9,101 nucleotides of DNA from JBDTMC01 sp039934475 (GTDB lineage: Bacteria > Acidobacteriota > Terriglobia > Bryobacterales > Bryobacteraceae). Shown piece after piece: positions 1-6,746 of this stretch. Position 1 is the first letter of the stretch. Every line of letters starts with the position of its first letter. The position numbers were made by a program, and so were the translations under genes. Below the pieces are notes generated by a model. That model searched no databases. It worked only from the letters and a program-made list of their open reading frames with translations, and had not been told where the DNA came from. The stretch spans positions 1 through 9,101 of the forward strand of contig JBDTMC010000319.1 in NCBI GenBank assembly GCA_039934475.1, given 5' to 3'.

Positions 1-93
1 CCGCTCGACGAGAACATCCTGGGATTCGCGAACCGCTGGTACGGAGCCGCGATGCATGCGTCCGTAACAAAGCATCTCCGCGAACGATCTTGA
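1..93 (+). CDS. C-terminal fragment of an unrecognised protein (5' part outside window)
   Basis: Frame 1 is open from the first base and ends at TGA 91-93, giving 30 residues. Codon use is coding-like, with G or C at most third positions in the first 20 codons. The peptide contains ILGFANRWY near its start. From memory, a similar ILGFSNRWY motif occurs in the middle of some hypothetical nucleotidyltransferase-like (AbiEii-type) proteins, where it is followed by more than 60 further residues. If that resemblance holds, this copy stops early and may be a decayed or truncated gene. The resemblance was not tested, and the fragment could equally be the natural end of another protein. The stop lies 109 bases before the transglutaminase start, in the same direction. 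Confidence 0.5.
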   Translation, partial: PLDENILGFANRWYGAAMHASVTKHLRERS

Positions 94-202
94 GATTCGG
101 ATGGCGCACGCCCTCTGTGCTAGAGTAAAGGCACTCTCTTACGGAACCACCCTGTAGATCTCCCTGGTTCCTCACCACAGCCGTAAACATCCAATCACTA
201 CG
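94..202 (+). promoter_or_regulatory. Leader upstream of the transglutaminase pair, with possible extended -10 element
   Basis: This short non-coding stretch separates the upstream gene fragment from the first transglutaminase gene. TGCTAGAGT at 118-126 fits an extended -10 (TGn followed by TAnAnT). The only good -35-like hexamer, TTGAGA at 90-95, is 25 bp away, which is too far, so any promoter here would rely on the extended -10. No Shine-Dalgarno-like sequence lies within about 12 bases of the ATG at 203. The call rests on motif matching only. Confidence 0.25.
143..171. repeat. Perfect 7-bp inverted repeat in the leader of the transglutaminase genes
   Basis: GGAACCA at 143-149 is the exact reverse complement of TGGTTCC at 165-171, with 15 bases between them. 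The centre contains the palindrome AGATCT (156-161). The element ends 31 bases before the start codon at 203. It could be a 5' leader hairpin or a protein-binding site. It is unlikely to be a terminator because no T-run follows. Arms this short can arise by chance. Confidence 0.35.
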
Positions 203-1015
203 ATGAATATCCGCGTCGGTTTCGAACTAATCTACAGCTTCCCCCAGCCTACTCCCATGATCCTCACGCTCGACGTGCACTACTCCCGGGCGGCCGACAT
301 CCTCGCTATCGACAACCTGACGACGAACCCTTCCGTGCCGATCTCGGCGTACCGCGACGGATTCGGAAACTGGTGCAGCCGGTTGCTGGCGCCCGCCGGC
401 CGGTTACGGATCAGCAACGGCGCCGTCGTCCGGGATTCGGGCTTGCCCGATCCGGTGGTTCTCAACGCCTACCAGCACACGATTGAGACTCTTCCCGAAG
501 ACACTCTCGTGTTTCTCATGGGCAGCCGTTACTGCGAAACCGACTTGTTGACGCCGCTCGCCTGGGAGCTCTTCGGCCACACTTACCCCGGTTGGGGCCG
601 CGTCCAGGCCATCTGCGACTTCGTCCACAACCATATCCGCTTCGACTACCAGCAGGCGCGCGCCACGCGGACAGCATGGGAAGCCTGGCACGAGCGGACC
701 GGCGTGTGCCGCGACTTCGCCCATCTCGCCGTCGCCTTTTGCCGCGCTCTGAATATCCCCGCCCGCTACTGCACCGGTTATCTGGGAGACATGGGAACGC
801 CGCCGCCTTATGGGGTGGGTGACTTCGCAGCCTGGTTCGAGGTATATCTTGGCGGTGCATGGCACACCTTCGACGCCCGCAATAATACGCCCCGCATTGG
901 GCGCGTTCTGCTGGCCCGCGGCCGCGACGCCTGCGATGTCGCTATCGCCACCACGTTCGGCCCCAATCTCCTCGAGAGTTTCACTGTCTGGACCGATGAA
1001 GCGAGCGCCAGCTAG
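203..1015 (+). CDS. Transglutaminase-like cysteine protease family protein (noncanonical catalytic site)
   Basis: The product is 270 residues with a transglutaminase-core fold of the COG1305 type. Members are usually peptidases or amidases rather than true cross-linking enzymes. The N-terminal ~110 residues form a family-specific beta region containing PQPTPMILTLDVH near residue 14 and GSRYCETD near 107. The core follows, with the nucleophile Cys169 in GVCRDFAHLAVAFCR and the motif ARYCTGYLGD. The canonical HAW motif appears here as A209-A210-W211, so the usual catalytic His is absent; D224 of TFDAR sits at the usual Asp position. As I recall, Ala or Ser at this site also occurs in other members of the subfamily, so it need not be a mutation. 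There is no signal peptide, so the protein is probably cytoplasmic. The 203 start is preferred because the conserved N-terminus (MxIxVGFEL) begins there, although no ribosome binding site is evident. The second transglutaminase gene follows with zero spacing. ATP-grasp and alpha-E genes that often accompany such proteins are not seen in the window. Confidence 0.9.
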   Translation: MNIRVGFELIYSFPQPTPMILTLDVHYSRAADILAIDNLTTNPSVPISAYRDGFGNWCSRLLAPAGRLRISNGAVVRDSGLPDPVVLNAYQHTIETLPEDTLVFLMGSRYCETDLLTPLAWELFGHTYPGWGRVQAICDFVHNHIRFDYQQARATRTAWEAWHERTGVCRDFAHLAVAFCRALNIPARYCTGYLGDMGTPPPYGVGDFAAWFEVYLGGAWHTFDARNNTPRIGRVLLARGRDACDVAIATTFGPNLLESFTVWTDEASAS

Positions 1016-1873
1016 ATGGCGCTGCTTACCGTGCGCCACGTCACGGTGTATCGTTACGCGGAACCGGTAAGACTTGGCGAACATCGCATGATGTTCCGTC
1101 CTCGTGAAAGTTACGACTTGAGACTGGTCGAAACCAGCCTTGAGATTCTTCCCCGGCCGGCCAAACTGCGCTGGCTCCACGATGCGTTTGACAACTCCGT
1201 GGCGGTCACTACCTTCGATGGCCAGACGGCAGAGTTGAGCTTTGAGAGTCGTATCACCCTCGAACACTTCGAGACCACGCTGCCCGAATATCCAATCGAG
1301 GAGTACGCGCAGAACTATCCCTTCGCATATGCGGACGAAGACTTCCCCAATCTCTCGCGAGCCCTCGCCCGCCATTATGTGAGCGAGAAAGTAGACGACT
1401 GGGCTCTTCAATTCCTCGACCCTGCCCCGCGCACTCCGACCATGAAACTACTGCGGGCGATGACCGCCGGCATTCGTAGCCAGTTCACGTACAAACGGCG
1501 CGTGGAAAAAGGGGTACAGAGCCCCGATGAAACCATCACGAGCCGCCGTGGCAGTTGCCGCGACTTCGCGGTGCTGATGATGGAAGGCGCCCGTGCTCTC
1601 GGTGTGGCGGCGCGTTTCGTCAGTGGCTATATCTACACGCCGGGAGACGAAGCCGGCGGGGGCTCCACGCACGCCTGGATGCAGGCCTACTTGCCTGGCG
1701 CGGGATGGATCGATTTCGATCCGACGAACAGCATTGTCGGCAACCGTAACCTGATTCGAGTGGCCGTGGCCTGGTGCCCGGAGCATGTTCTACCCCTCTG
1801 GGGAACTTACTACGGCAATCCCGAGGCCTTTCTCGGCATGGACGTCACCGTCACGGTAACTACCGCGGGATAA
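1016..1873 (+). CDS. Transglutaminase family protein with intact Cys-His-Asp triad
   Basis: The product is 285 residues. An N-terminal bacterial transglutaminase beta domain spans about residues 1-90 (begins LLTVRHVTVYRYAEPVRLGEH, then MMFRPRESYDLRL). The catalytic core spans about 140-245: Cys181 in RRGSCRDFAVLMMEGARALG, His219 in STHAWMQAYLPG and Asp235 in WIDFDPTNS. All three triad residues are present, so it is probably an active cytosolic protease or amidase; no signal peptide is visible. The ATG directly abuts the TAG of the preceding gene and is in the same frame, which suggests translational coupling; no strong ribosome binding site is seen inside the upstream 3' end. The pair probably forms one operon, and this copy may supply activity that the first lacks (inference). 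Its last 14 bp overlap the end of the opposing TolC gene. Confidence 0.93.
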   Translation: MALLTVRHVTVYRYAEPVRLGEHRMMFRPRESYDLRLVETSLEILPRPAKLRWLHDAFDNSVAVTTFDGQTAELSFESRITLEHFETTLPEYPIEEYAQNYPFAYADEDFPNLSRALARHYVSEKVDDWALQFLDPAPRTPTMKLLRAMTAGIRSQFTYKRRVEKGVQSPDETITSRRGSCRDFAVLMMEGARALGVAARFVSGYIYTPGDEAGGGSTHAWMQAYLPGAGWIDFDPTNSIVGNRNLIRVAVAWCPEHVLPLWGTYYGNPEAFLGMDVTVTVTTAG

Positions 1874-3704
1874 CCCCCAGCTTAACGTCGGCGATGGACA
1901 CATTGTTCGACTCGAGAATCGTGCCCATGGCCTGCTGTAACAACCGCCGGGCGCTGGTGTAGGAGGAACGCGCAGCCACCTCCGTAGACTGGCCGGCAGT
2001 CAGATCGCGCTGCTGCTGAATCACCGCACTCGGAGTAGAAGCTCCCAGATCGTACTTCTTCTGCTCCGCCTCCAACGAAGCCTGAGCCAGCTTGGCGTTC
2101 TCTCTTGCCGCCGCAATTCGTGCGCGACCCTGTTGCAGCGCGACCACCGCATTCAGTACATCCACCTGTACCTGGTTGATCCCCTTTTGCGCGCTGATCT
2201 CACTTTGGCGTAGCTGCAATTGGTCGATCGCGTAGTCGGCCTGGGCCTGGTCATTGCGAATGTTGGCCTGGAAGAAAGCGCCGATGCGCTCCGTCGGGAA
2301 GTTGCGTCGCAGCGATTGGCCGAGGGCAGTTCCCATCCCACCGATGAAGTAACTGTCGGCCGCTCCATTCCTCTTGCCCGCCAGTCCGGCCTGGCTTTCG
2401 CCGCCGAAAACCTGCAAGTTGGGCAGGAGGCCATTCTGCGTACCAATCGCGGAAATCCTACTCGCTTCGAGGTTCGACCGCGTGGTGAGGATGTCGGTAC
2501 GATTGGCAAGAGCCACTTTCACCATTTCTTCCAGTGGCGGAAGATCGTCCTTCTCGGGAACCACAATGGGGTCAGTGGGCACAATCCGCGACGAGGCGAG
2601 CAGAGGCTCGGCAGTTCCATTGCGGCTGATGAGACTCTTCATTCTTAGCTCGTCCTGATCGCGAGTAGTGAGTGCGTTGACCAACGCCAACTGCGCCGTG
2701 GCTTGTTGCGACTCCGAACGAATGGTCTCGGTAGGCGCCTGGCTGCCAATGCGGACCTGCTCCCTGACGTTCTCAAGCAGTGTCTGCGCCACTTCCACGG
2801 CCGAACGCTTTGCCTTTACATCTTCATCGTCGGCCACCAGCGCGTAGTAGGTATTGAGGGTCTGGTTGACCACAGAATTCACCGCGGCACGGAACGACAC
2901 CTCGCTAAGGGCTACGTTCATCCTTGACACCGTAATGGTGCGCGCGTTGACGGCTCGGCCGAAACCGCGCAGCAGGTTGTGTTGAAAGGAGACTGACAGC
3001 GTGGCCGCATCCGATGGATTCAGCAGGTTTGAGGGCGAGTTTTCATCCAGATAGTTGCCCCTAAAGTTGGCCGTCACACTGCCGCCCGTCAGGAACCCCT
3101 GTTGGACGGATGCCGAATAGACGCGCGTATCGTCCACCAAAGACGTCGTCTGGCTCTGCGTCAAGTTCGGTTGTGGCCTTGTGACGTGGCTGAAGGTGGT
3201 TGCCTGCTGGATTGACGGATCCAGGTTCTGCGTTACCGGACCGATCTGGCTGACCGTTGCGTTAGAGCTTTGCCCGGTATTCCCGGTATTGCCGCCACCG
3301 CCTACACCGGCGGCCTGCTGGCTGCCGACGACACCCTGGCCCGCCGCAGCGCTGCCCACCTGCGCCGCGCTGCTGGGAACGCCGGGGAGGGCGCCGCCAG
3401 CCAAGGAACGTGTCAGTCTCCATTCCGCCAGGATGGGGTTGTAGCGCGCCACTTCCAAATCGATATTGTTCTCTAAAGCCAGCGCCATCGCGTCCTGCAC
3501 AGTCAGATAAACCGCACCGGCTCGCACCAGTCCGGCCAATCGCGATGAGTTGCCCATGCGTATGGCAGGAACCTCAGGCGCCAAATACGGACGAATGATC
3601 CGATTCGACGGAGCCGGTATCGGGGCGATCGTTCCCACCTGTCCCCACAACGTGGCGCCGCACAGGGCGACTGCCCCAAGCTGGCGGAGCACTTCGCGGT
3701 TCAT
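1860..3704 (-). CDS. TolC-family outer-membrane efflux protein, second gene of tandem pair
   Basis: The product is 614 residues, longer than classical TolC (about 490). An N-terminal signal sequence covers about residues 1-21 (MNREVLRQL then a hydrophobic stretch ending LWGQ). A conserved VYLTVQDAMALALENN segment follows at 66-80. Next comes a Gly/Ser/Ala/Asn-rich low-complexity insert at about 103-150. Two OEP-type repeats make up the rest: about 235-415 (QHNLLRGFGRAVN, LNTYYALVADDEDV) and 415-600 (GLLPNLQVFGG, ALQQGRARIAAARENAKLAQ, QKKYDLGASTPSAVIQQQRD). Such proteins form trimeric outer-membrane and periplasmic channels. The start is ATG 3704-3702, overlapping the upstream paralogue's TGA as ATGA, with GGGAG (complement of 3712-3716) seven bases before it. 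No membrane-fusion or inner-membrane pump gene accompanies it, so the exported substrate is unknown. Its 3' end overlaps the opposing transglutaminase gene by 14 bp. Confidence 0.93.
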   Translation of the reverse strand: MNREVLRQLGAVALCGATLWGQVGTIAPIPAPSNRIIRPYLAPEVPAIRMGNSSRLAGLVRAGAVYLTVQDAMALALENNIDLEVARYNPILAEWRLTRSLAGGALPGVPSSAAQVGSAAAGQGVVGSQQAAGVGGGGNTGNTGQSSNATVSQIGPVTQNLDPSIQQATTFSHVTRPQPNLTQSQTTSLVDDTRVYSASVQQGFLTGGSVTANFRGNYLDENSPSNLLNPSDAATLSVSFQHNLLRGFGRAVNARTITVSRMNVALSEVSFRAAVNSVVNQTLNTYYALVADDEDVKAKRSAVEVAQTLLENVREQVRIGSQAPTETIRSESQQATAQLALVNALTTRDQDELRMKSLISRNGTAEPLLASSRIVPTDPIVVPEKDDLPPLEEMVKVALANRTDILTTRSNLEASRISAIGTQNGLLPNLQVFGGESQAGLAGKRNGAADSYFIGGMGTALGQSLRRNFPTERIGAFFQANIRNDQAQADYAIDQLQLRQSEISAQKGINQVQVDVLNAVVALQQGRARIAAARENAKLAQASLEAEQKKYDLGASTPSAVIQQQRDLTAGQSTEVAARSSYTSARRLLQQAMGTILESNNVSIADVKLGVIPR

Positions 3705-3716
3705 TGCCGAACTCCC
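3701..3716 (-). promoter_or_regulatory. ATGA stop/start overlap with ribosome binding site coupling the two TolC genes
   Basis: On the minus strand the sequence reads GGGAG, seven bases, then ATGA. The ATG (3704-3702) starts the second TolC gene and the TGA (3703-3701) ends the first. This is classic translational coupling and should give similar amounts of both channel proteins. Confidence 0.75.
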
Positions 3717-5596
3717 GAAGGCAGCGTCGCCGGCAGGTTCGCTTCCTTGCCAACCTTGCCCTTCATCGCCTCTTCCACGCTCACACTATGGACTTCCAAC
3801 GTCCGGCCCAGCGCCTGGTCCAGCGAAATGCGGGCATGCGTGTAGTTCGCCATCGCCTGTACTTCCGAGCTTTGCGCCGTCGCCAGGTCACGTTGATCCT
3901 GAATCACCTGGAACGCCGTGGTGGCGCCCAGGTTGTACTTCTTCTGGTCCGCCGCCAGCGTTTCATCCTGCAAGGAACGAGCCTTCACTGCCGCATCGTA
4001 GCGGGCCTTCGCCTGTTGCAAGCCGATCACGGCGTTCTGCACGTCGACGCGAATCTGGCTCATGTTCTTATTCAGGTTCAACTCGTTCTGGCGCAACTCC
4101 AGCATGCTGGTGACGTAGTCGGACTGGGCGGCCCGGTTCCGCAGTGGAATGTTCAATGAGAAGCCGGCGGCGTAGTTCGGATAGTTGCGGCGGAAGATCT
4201 GGGCCAGAAGGTTGCCGTAGCCTCCCGAAAGATATTCGAGACCCGGCTGAGTGAGTCCCAGTGTGGTGAGGTCGCCGTTCAGACCGTTGTTGGTGACTTG
4301 GGCGAACGCCTGCAACGTCGGCTTCAAGGAGTTCTTGATGCCGACCAGATTCATCTTGTTGCTCTCCAGGTTCAGGCGCGCCTGCTCCAGTTCGGGCCGG
4401 CGGCCTAGAGCGTCAGCCACCAGGTCGTCGACGGGACGGACTGGGTCCACCACCGGCGGTTCGAATTTGTCGAGGGGAACGATGTGCACACTGGCCAAGC
4501 CGGCCATCGAGACACCGTTGCGGCTAAGAGCGTTCTTCAGAACGGTTTCCTGCTGCATGTAGTTGGTCTCGGCGATCACCAGATCCTGCTGGCTGGCATA
4601 CTTCTGGCTCTCGGCGCGCGTGACTTCGATTTCAGCCAGCGACCCGATTTCCACCTTCCGCTTGTTGTCATCCAACAGCTGGTCCGCGGTGGTTAGCGCT
4701 TGGCGCCGCGAGCGCACATCGGTGTCGAAAGCCACTAGATCCCAGTACAAATTCAATACCGAAGAGACGGTGGTGATCACCTGTTGCTTGAATTGCAGGT
4801 CGGTCACCTTGAGGTTGTTCTTCTGAACGCGGATGTTGCGTCCGTTGACCGCGGATCCAAATCCTTGCAGCAGGTTTTGCGTTAACTGCAAGTCAAGCGC
4901 GCCGGTGGTGTACGGGTTCAGTGCGAAGAACTGGCTGTTCAGTTTGATGTGCGTCGCGGAGTAAGTGAGCTGTGCGTTCAGGCCAAAATCCCAATTCTGC
5001 GAATACTGAGCCTGATACGTGCGCGTGTCCGAAACCAGCGCTGTGGTGCCGGTGAGGAAGGTATTGCTCTGCGGCGTACTGGAGTGCTGGAAGTTGGCGA
5101 ATGCCAGAAAGGTGGGATCGAGCGTTGGGATCTGTGGACCCAACTGCGTTACGATACCGCCGCCTGATCCGACGCCGCCGCCGGATCCGCCAAGGTCCGA
5201 TCCCGAAAGGTTCACGCCCGTCAAGCTAACGCTCTGCGCGCCTGCTGCCAGGGGTGCCCCCACGCTACGTAAAGCGCCGCCGCCCCGCGCCCGGCGCAAC
5301 ACTTCCTGCGCCAGCAGTGGGCCATATCTTTGCACTTCAATATCTACGTTGTTTTCAATGGCCAGCGCGACCACATCTTCGGCGCTTAGATAGAGGTTGC
5401 CGGCGCGGGTCAGAACATCGAGGCGCGGTGAGTTGGCGAGGCGGACAGGTGGCACATAACGCGCCTGATAGGGGCGCGTTAGCCAACCTGCTCCGCCCTT
5501 GGCGGGCTCAATCCTGATATCACTTTGAGCCGGCAGTAAACAGGCGCACAGCAACAGTAGGGACAGTGATCGGGACGGGACGGGGAATGTTCTCAT
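3701..5596 (-). CDS. TolC-family outer-membrane efflux protein, first gene of tandem pair
   Basis: The product is 631 residues from ATG 5596-5594. An in-frame TTG five codons upstream (5611) is less likely, because the MRTF...SLLLLC sequence already gives a good signal peptide. The signal region is about 1-24, ending LLPAQ. A Cys at 18 preceded by LCA makes a lipoprotein signal conceivable, as in OprM-type channels, but the lipobox is poor. The architecture matches its downstream paralogue: LYLSAEDVVALAIENN at 68-83, a Gly/Ser-rich insert at about 105-148, then two OEP repeats (QNLLQGFGSAVNGRNI near 240; LKPTLQAFAQVTNNGLNG near 424; QKKYNLGATTAFQVIQDQRD at 551-570). The insert sequences differ strongly while the flanks align, as expected of an old duplication with a free surface loop. 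Translation is coupled to the second copy by an ATGA overlap. It is probably a channel for a tripartite exporter encoded elsewhere. Confidence 0.93.
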   Translation of the reverse strand: MRTFPVPSRSLSLLLLCACLLPAQSDIRIEPAKGGAGWLTRPYQARYVPPVRLANSPRLDVLTRAGNLYLSAEDVVALAIENNVDIEVQRYGPLLAQEVLRRARGGGALRSVGAPLAAGAQSVSLTGVNLSGSDLGGSGGGVGSGGGIVTQLGPQIPTLDPTFLAFANFQHSSTPQSNTFLTGTTALVSDTRTYQAQYSQNWDFGLNAQLTYSATHIKLNSQFFALNPYTTGALDLQLTQNLLQGFGSAVNGRNIRVQKNNLKVTDLQFKQQVITTVSSVLNLYWDLVAFDTDVRSRRQALTTADQLLDDNKRKVEIGSLAEIEVTRAESQKYASQQDLVIAETNYMQQETVLKNALSRNGVSMAGLASVHIVPLDKFEPPVVDPVRPVDDLVADALGRRPELEQARLNLESNKMNLVGIKNSLKPTLQAFAQVTNNGLNGDLTTLGLTQPGLEYLSGGYGNLLAQIFRRNYPNYAAGFSLNIPLRNRAAQSDYVTSMLELRQNELNLNKNMSQIRVDVQNAVIGLQQAKARYDAAVKARSLQDETLAADQKKYNLGATTAFQVIQDQRDLATAQSSEVQAMANYTHARISLDQALGRTLEVHSVSVEEAMKGKVGKEANLPATLPSGVRQ

Positions 5597-5701
5597 GACT
5601 GATCCGTACAAACCTTAAGTATCACTCAGCATGACACGCAAGTTGGAAATACGAATCCGGGAGAAGAAAGTTCCCTGTATGGTGGCTGCCCCGCAGACAG
5701 G
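5597..5701 (-). other. Gap between yceI and the TolC pair; possible hairpin and weak promoter
   Basis: Directly after the yceI stop the minus strand reads CCTGTCTGC (5701-5693), which can pair with GCAG (5692-5689 region, loop of three G) and, past a seven-base bulge, with ACAGG (5678-5674). A T-containing stretch follows but not a clean U-tract, so a terminator is only possible. Further on, GATACT and TACTTA near 5612-5622 are weak -10-like matches with no convincing -35 at the right distance. Whether the TolC genes have their own promoter or are read through from yceI cannot be decided from the sequence. Confidence 0.3.
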
Positions 5702-6286
5702 CTACTTCTTTTGAACCATCTCTACTTCCAGGGCGATATTCACATCGTCACCCACCACCACTCCGCCACCATCCAGATTGGAGTTCCAGTTGACGCCGAA
5801 GTCCTTGCGGTTCACCTTGGTCACCGCGGCGGCGCCAATGCGCATGTTACCCCACGGGTCCTTCACCGCGGGCGTCGGGCCGTCCACCTTCAGCACAACG
5901 GGCTTGGTGACGCCGCGAATCGTGAGGTTGCCGGCGATTTCCAGGCCCTCGCCCTTCTGGGTGAACTTGGTGGATTCGAACTTGATCTGGGGAAACTTCG
6001 CCGCATCGAAGAAGTCCGGGCTCTTCAAGTGAGCATCGCGCTTGGGGTCGCGGGTGTCTACCGTGGTCACGTCAATAATCGCTTCCAGCTTCGAAACCGC
6101 CAGGTTCTTGGGGTCCCATATCGCGGAGCCGCCGGTGACCTGGAAATTGCCCTTCACATTCGACACCATAAGGTGCCGCACGCTGAAGTTGGCGCTGGAA
6201 TGCGTTGTGTCGAGCGTGTAGGAAGCCGGTTCGGCCAATGCCCCAACGGCGGCGCCTATCAGAAGTGCAACTACTTTGATTTTCAT
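5702..6286 (-). CDS. yceI: YceI-family periplasmic lipid-binding protein
   Basis: The product is 194 residues from ATG 6286-6284, the usual YceI size. The start is set by AAGGG (complement of 6295-6299) eight bases upstream and by a clean signal peptide, MKIKVVALLIGAAVGALA with cleavage before EPASY. Upstream in-frame starts would add an implausible N-terminal tail. Family motifs run through the whole protein: YTLDTTHSSANFSVRHLMVS (23-42), VKGNFQVTGG, RDAHLKSPDFFDAAKFPQI (83-101), GNLTIRGVTKPV (119-130), and RKDFGVNWN with a GDDVNIALEVE ending. YceI proteins form an eight-stranded lipocalin-like barrel that binds isoprenoid-type lipids; in E. coli the gene responds to base stress. The ribosome binding site lies inside the end of the SnoaL gene, and only four bases separate the two genes, so they form one operon. 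It is probably controlled by the MarR protein encoded upstream (inference). Confidence 0.95.
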   Translation of the reverse strand: MKIKVVALLIGAAVGALAEPASYTLDTTHSSANFSVRHLMVSNVKGNFQVTGGSAIWDPKNLAVSKLEAIIDVTTVDTRDPKRDAHLKSPDFFDAAKFPQIKFESTKFTQKGEGLEIAGNLTIRGVTKPVVLKVDGPTPAVKDPWGNMRIGAAAVTKVNRKDFGVNWNSNLDGGGVVVGDDVNIALEVEMVQKK

Positions 6287-6290
6287 GGTA

Positions 6291-6644
6291 TTAGCCCTTG
6301 TAGTAGAAGCGCTCGAAGGCCACTTTGCCGTCTTTCCACCGGCGCACCGCAACCTGCTCTAGCTTTAGCCGCTGTCCGCCCTTGAAGGTCACGTCGTACA
6401 GCCATTCGCTGAAGCTCGTGTCGCCGTTGATGGCGCTCGACAAGAGTTTGCCGTCGTGGAACTGCTCTATAGAAGAGAAGAACTTGATTTCGCGGTCGCG
6501 GTTCACGGCCTTGCCCACAAACGGGTCTGCGCCGTTTTCCTGCATTACCACGTCCTCGGCGTACAGTTCTTCAAACGCTTCCAAAGCGCGGCCTGTGAGA
6601 ACCGCTTCGTTTAATTTCTGATCGAGTTCTGCAATTGTGCTCAT
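6291..6644 (-). CDS. SnoaL / NTF2-like small protein
   Basis: The product is 117 residues with the size and pattern of the NTF2-like cone fold: an N-terminal helix (IAELDQKLNEAVLTGRALEA), then FEELYAEDVVMQENGADPFVGK (the typical start of SnoaL-like domains), and a C-terminal sheet ending RWKDGKVAFERFYYKG. Members act as small isomerases, hydrolases or ligand-binding proteins, and this sequence gives no substrate. The start is ATG 6644-6642 because AAAGG (complement of 6653-6657) sits eight bases upstream. An ATG six codons earlier (6662) has no ribosome binding site. There is no signal peptide, so the protein is cytoplasmic. It is the first gene of a two-gene unit with yceI and lies directly downstream of a candidate MarR operator. 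Confidence 0.85.
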   Translation of the reverse strand: MSTIAELDQKLNEAVLTGRALEAFEELYAEDVVMQENGADPFVGKAVNRDREIKFFSSIEQFHDGKLLSSAINGDTSFSEWLYDVTFKGGQRLKLEQVAVRRWKDGKVAFERFYYKG

Positions 6645-6746
6645 TGTGTCTGCCTTTCCCATGAGTTGATTGTCGTCTAGCCAATCATCTTCAATAGGAT
6701 AGATGACAGGTCAACTATTATGGTTGCAGCTTTTGCAGGAATCTTT
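6645..6746 (-). promoter_or_regulatory. Promoter region of the SnoaL-yceI unit
   Basis: This 102-bp gap lies between the marR stop and the SnoaL gene. On the minus strand a TTGACC hexamer (complement of 6709-6714) is a good -35 match, but the -10 17 bp further on is poor (AAGATG). Alternatively CATAAT (complement of 6717-6722) is a near-consensus -10, which would place transcription start inside the inverted repeat. Either promoter would be covered by a protein bound at 6699-6718. Which one is used cannot be told from sequence. Confidence 0.45.
6699..6718. promoter_or_regulatory. 20-bp inverted repeat, candidate MarR operator
   Basis: The plus strand reads ATAGATGAC, two bases AG, then GTCAACTAT. 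The arms are nine bases and match at eight positions. This is the size and symmetry expected for a MarR dimer site (typically 16-20 bp). It includes the TTGACC hexamer of a candidate promoter for the SnoaL-yceI unit and sits between marR and that unit. Binding by the neighbouring MarR protein is inferred, not shown. Confidence 0.6.

Noticed and set aside
404..1411. 335-codon open frame on the minus strand crossing both transglutaminase genes
   Set aside because: It is antisense to two clearly conserved genes that share one frame. Its Arg/Gly/Ala-rich product shows no recognisable motif, as expected for a shadow frame in GC-rich DNA.
1855..1880. Terminator between the converging transglutaminase and TolC genes
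   Set aside because: The genes overlap by 14 bp and no stem followed by a T-run is present in either direction.
3240..3420. Gly/Ala-rich stretch considered as a DNA repeat array
   Set aside because: It is an in-frame low-complexity protein insert of the TolC gene. The bases do not form a regular repeat unit.
3550..4113. 187-codon plus-strand open frame opposite the TolC junction
   Set aside because: It is a Pro/Ser/Arg-rich shadow of the TolC coding sequence and has no conserved features.
5597..5611. TTG start for the first TolC gene, five codons upstream of the ATG
   Set aside because: The ATG at 5596 already begins a complete signal peptide. The extra residues add nothing, and AAGG before the TTG is too close to act as a ribosome binding site for it.
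6287..6352. Longer yceI start adding 22 residues
   Set aside because: The extension is an Arg/Lys/Ser-rich tail overlapping the SnoaL gene and would bury the signal peptide. The ATG at 6286 has a good AAGGG ribosome binding site.
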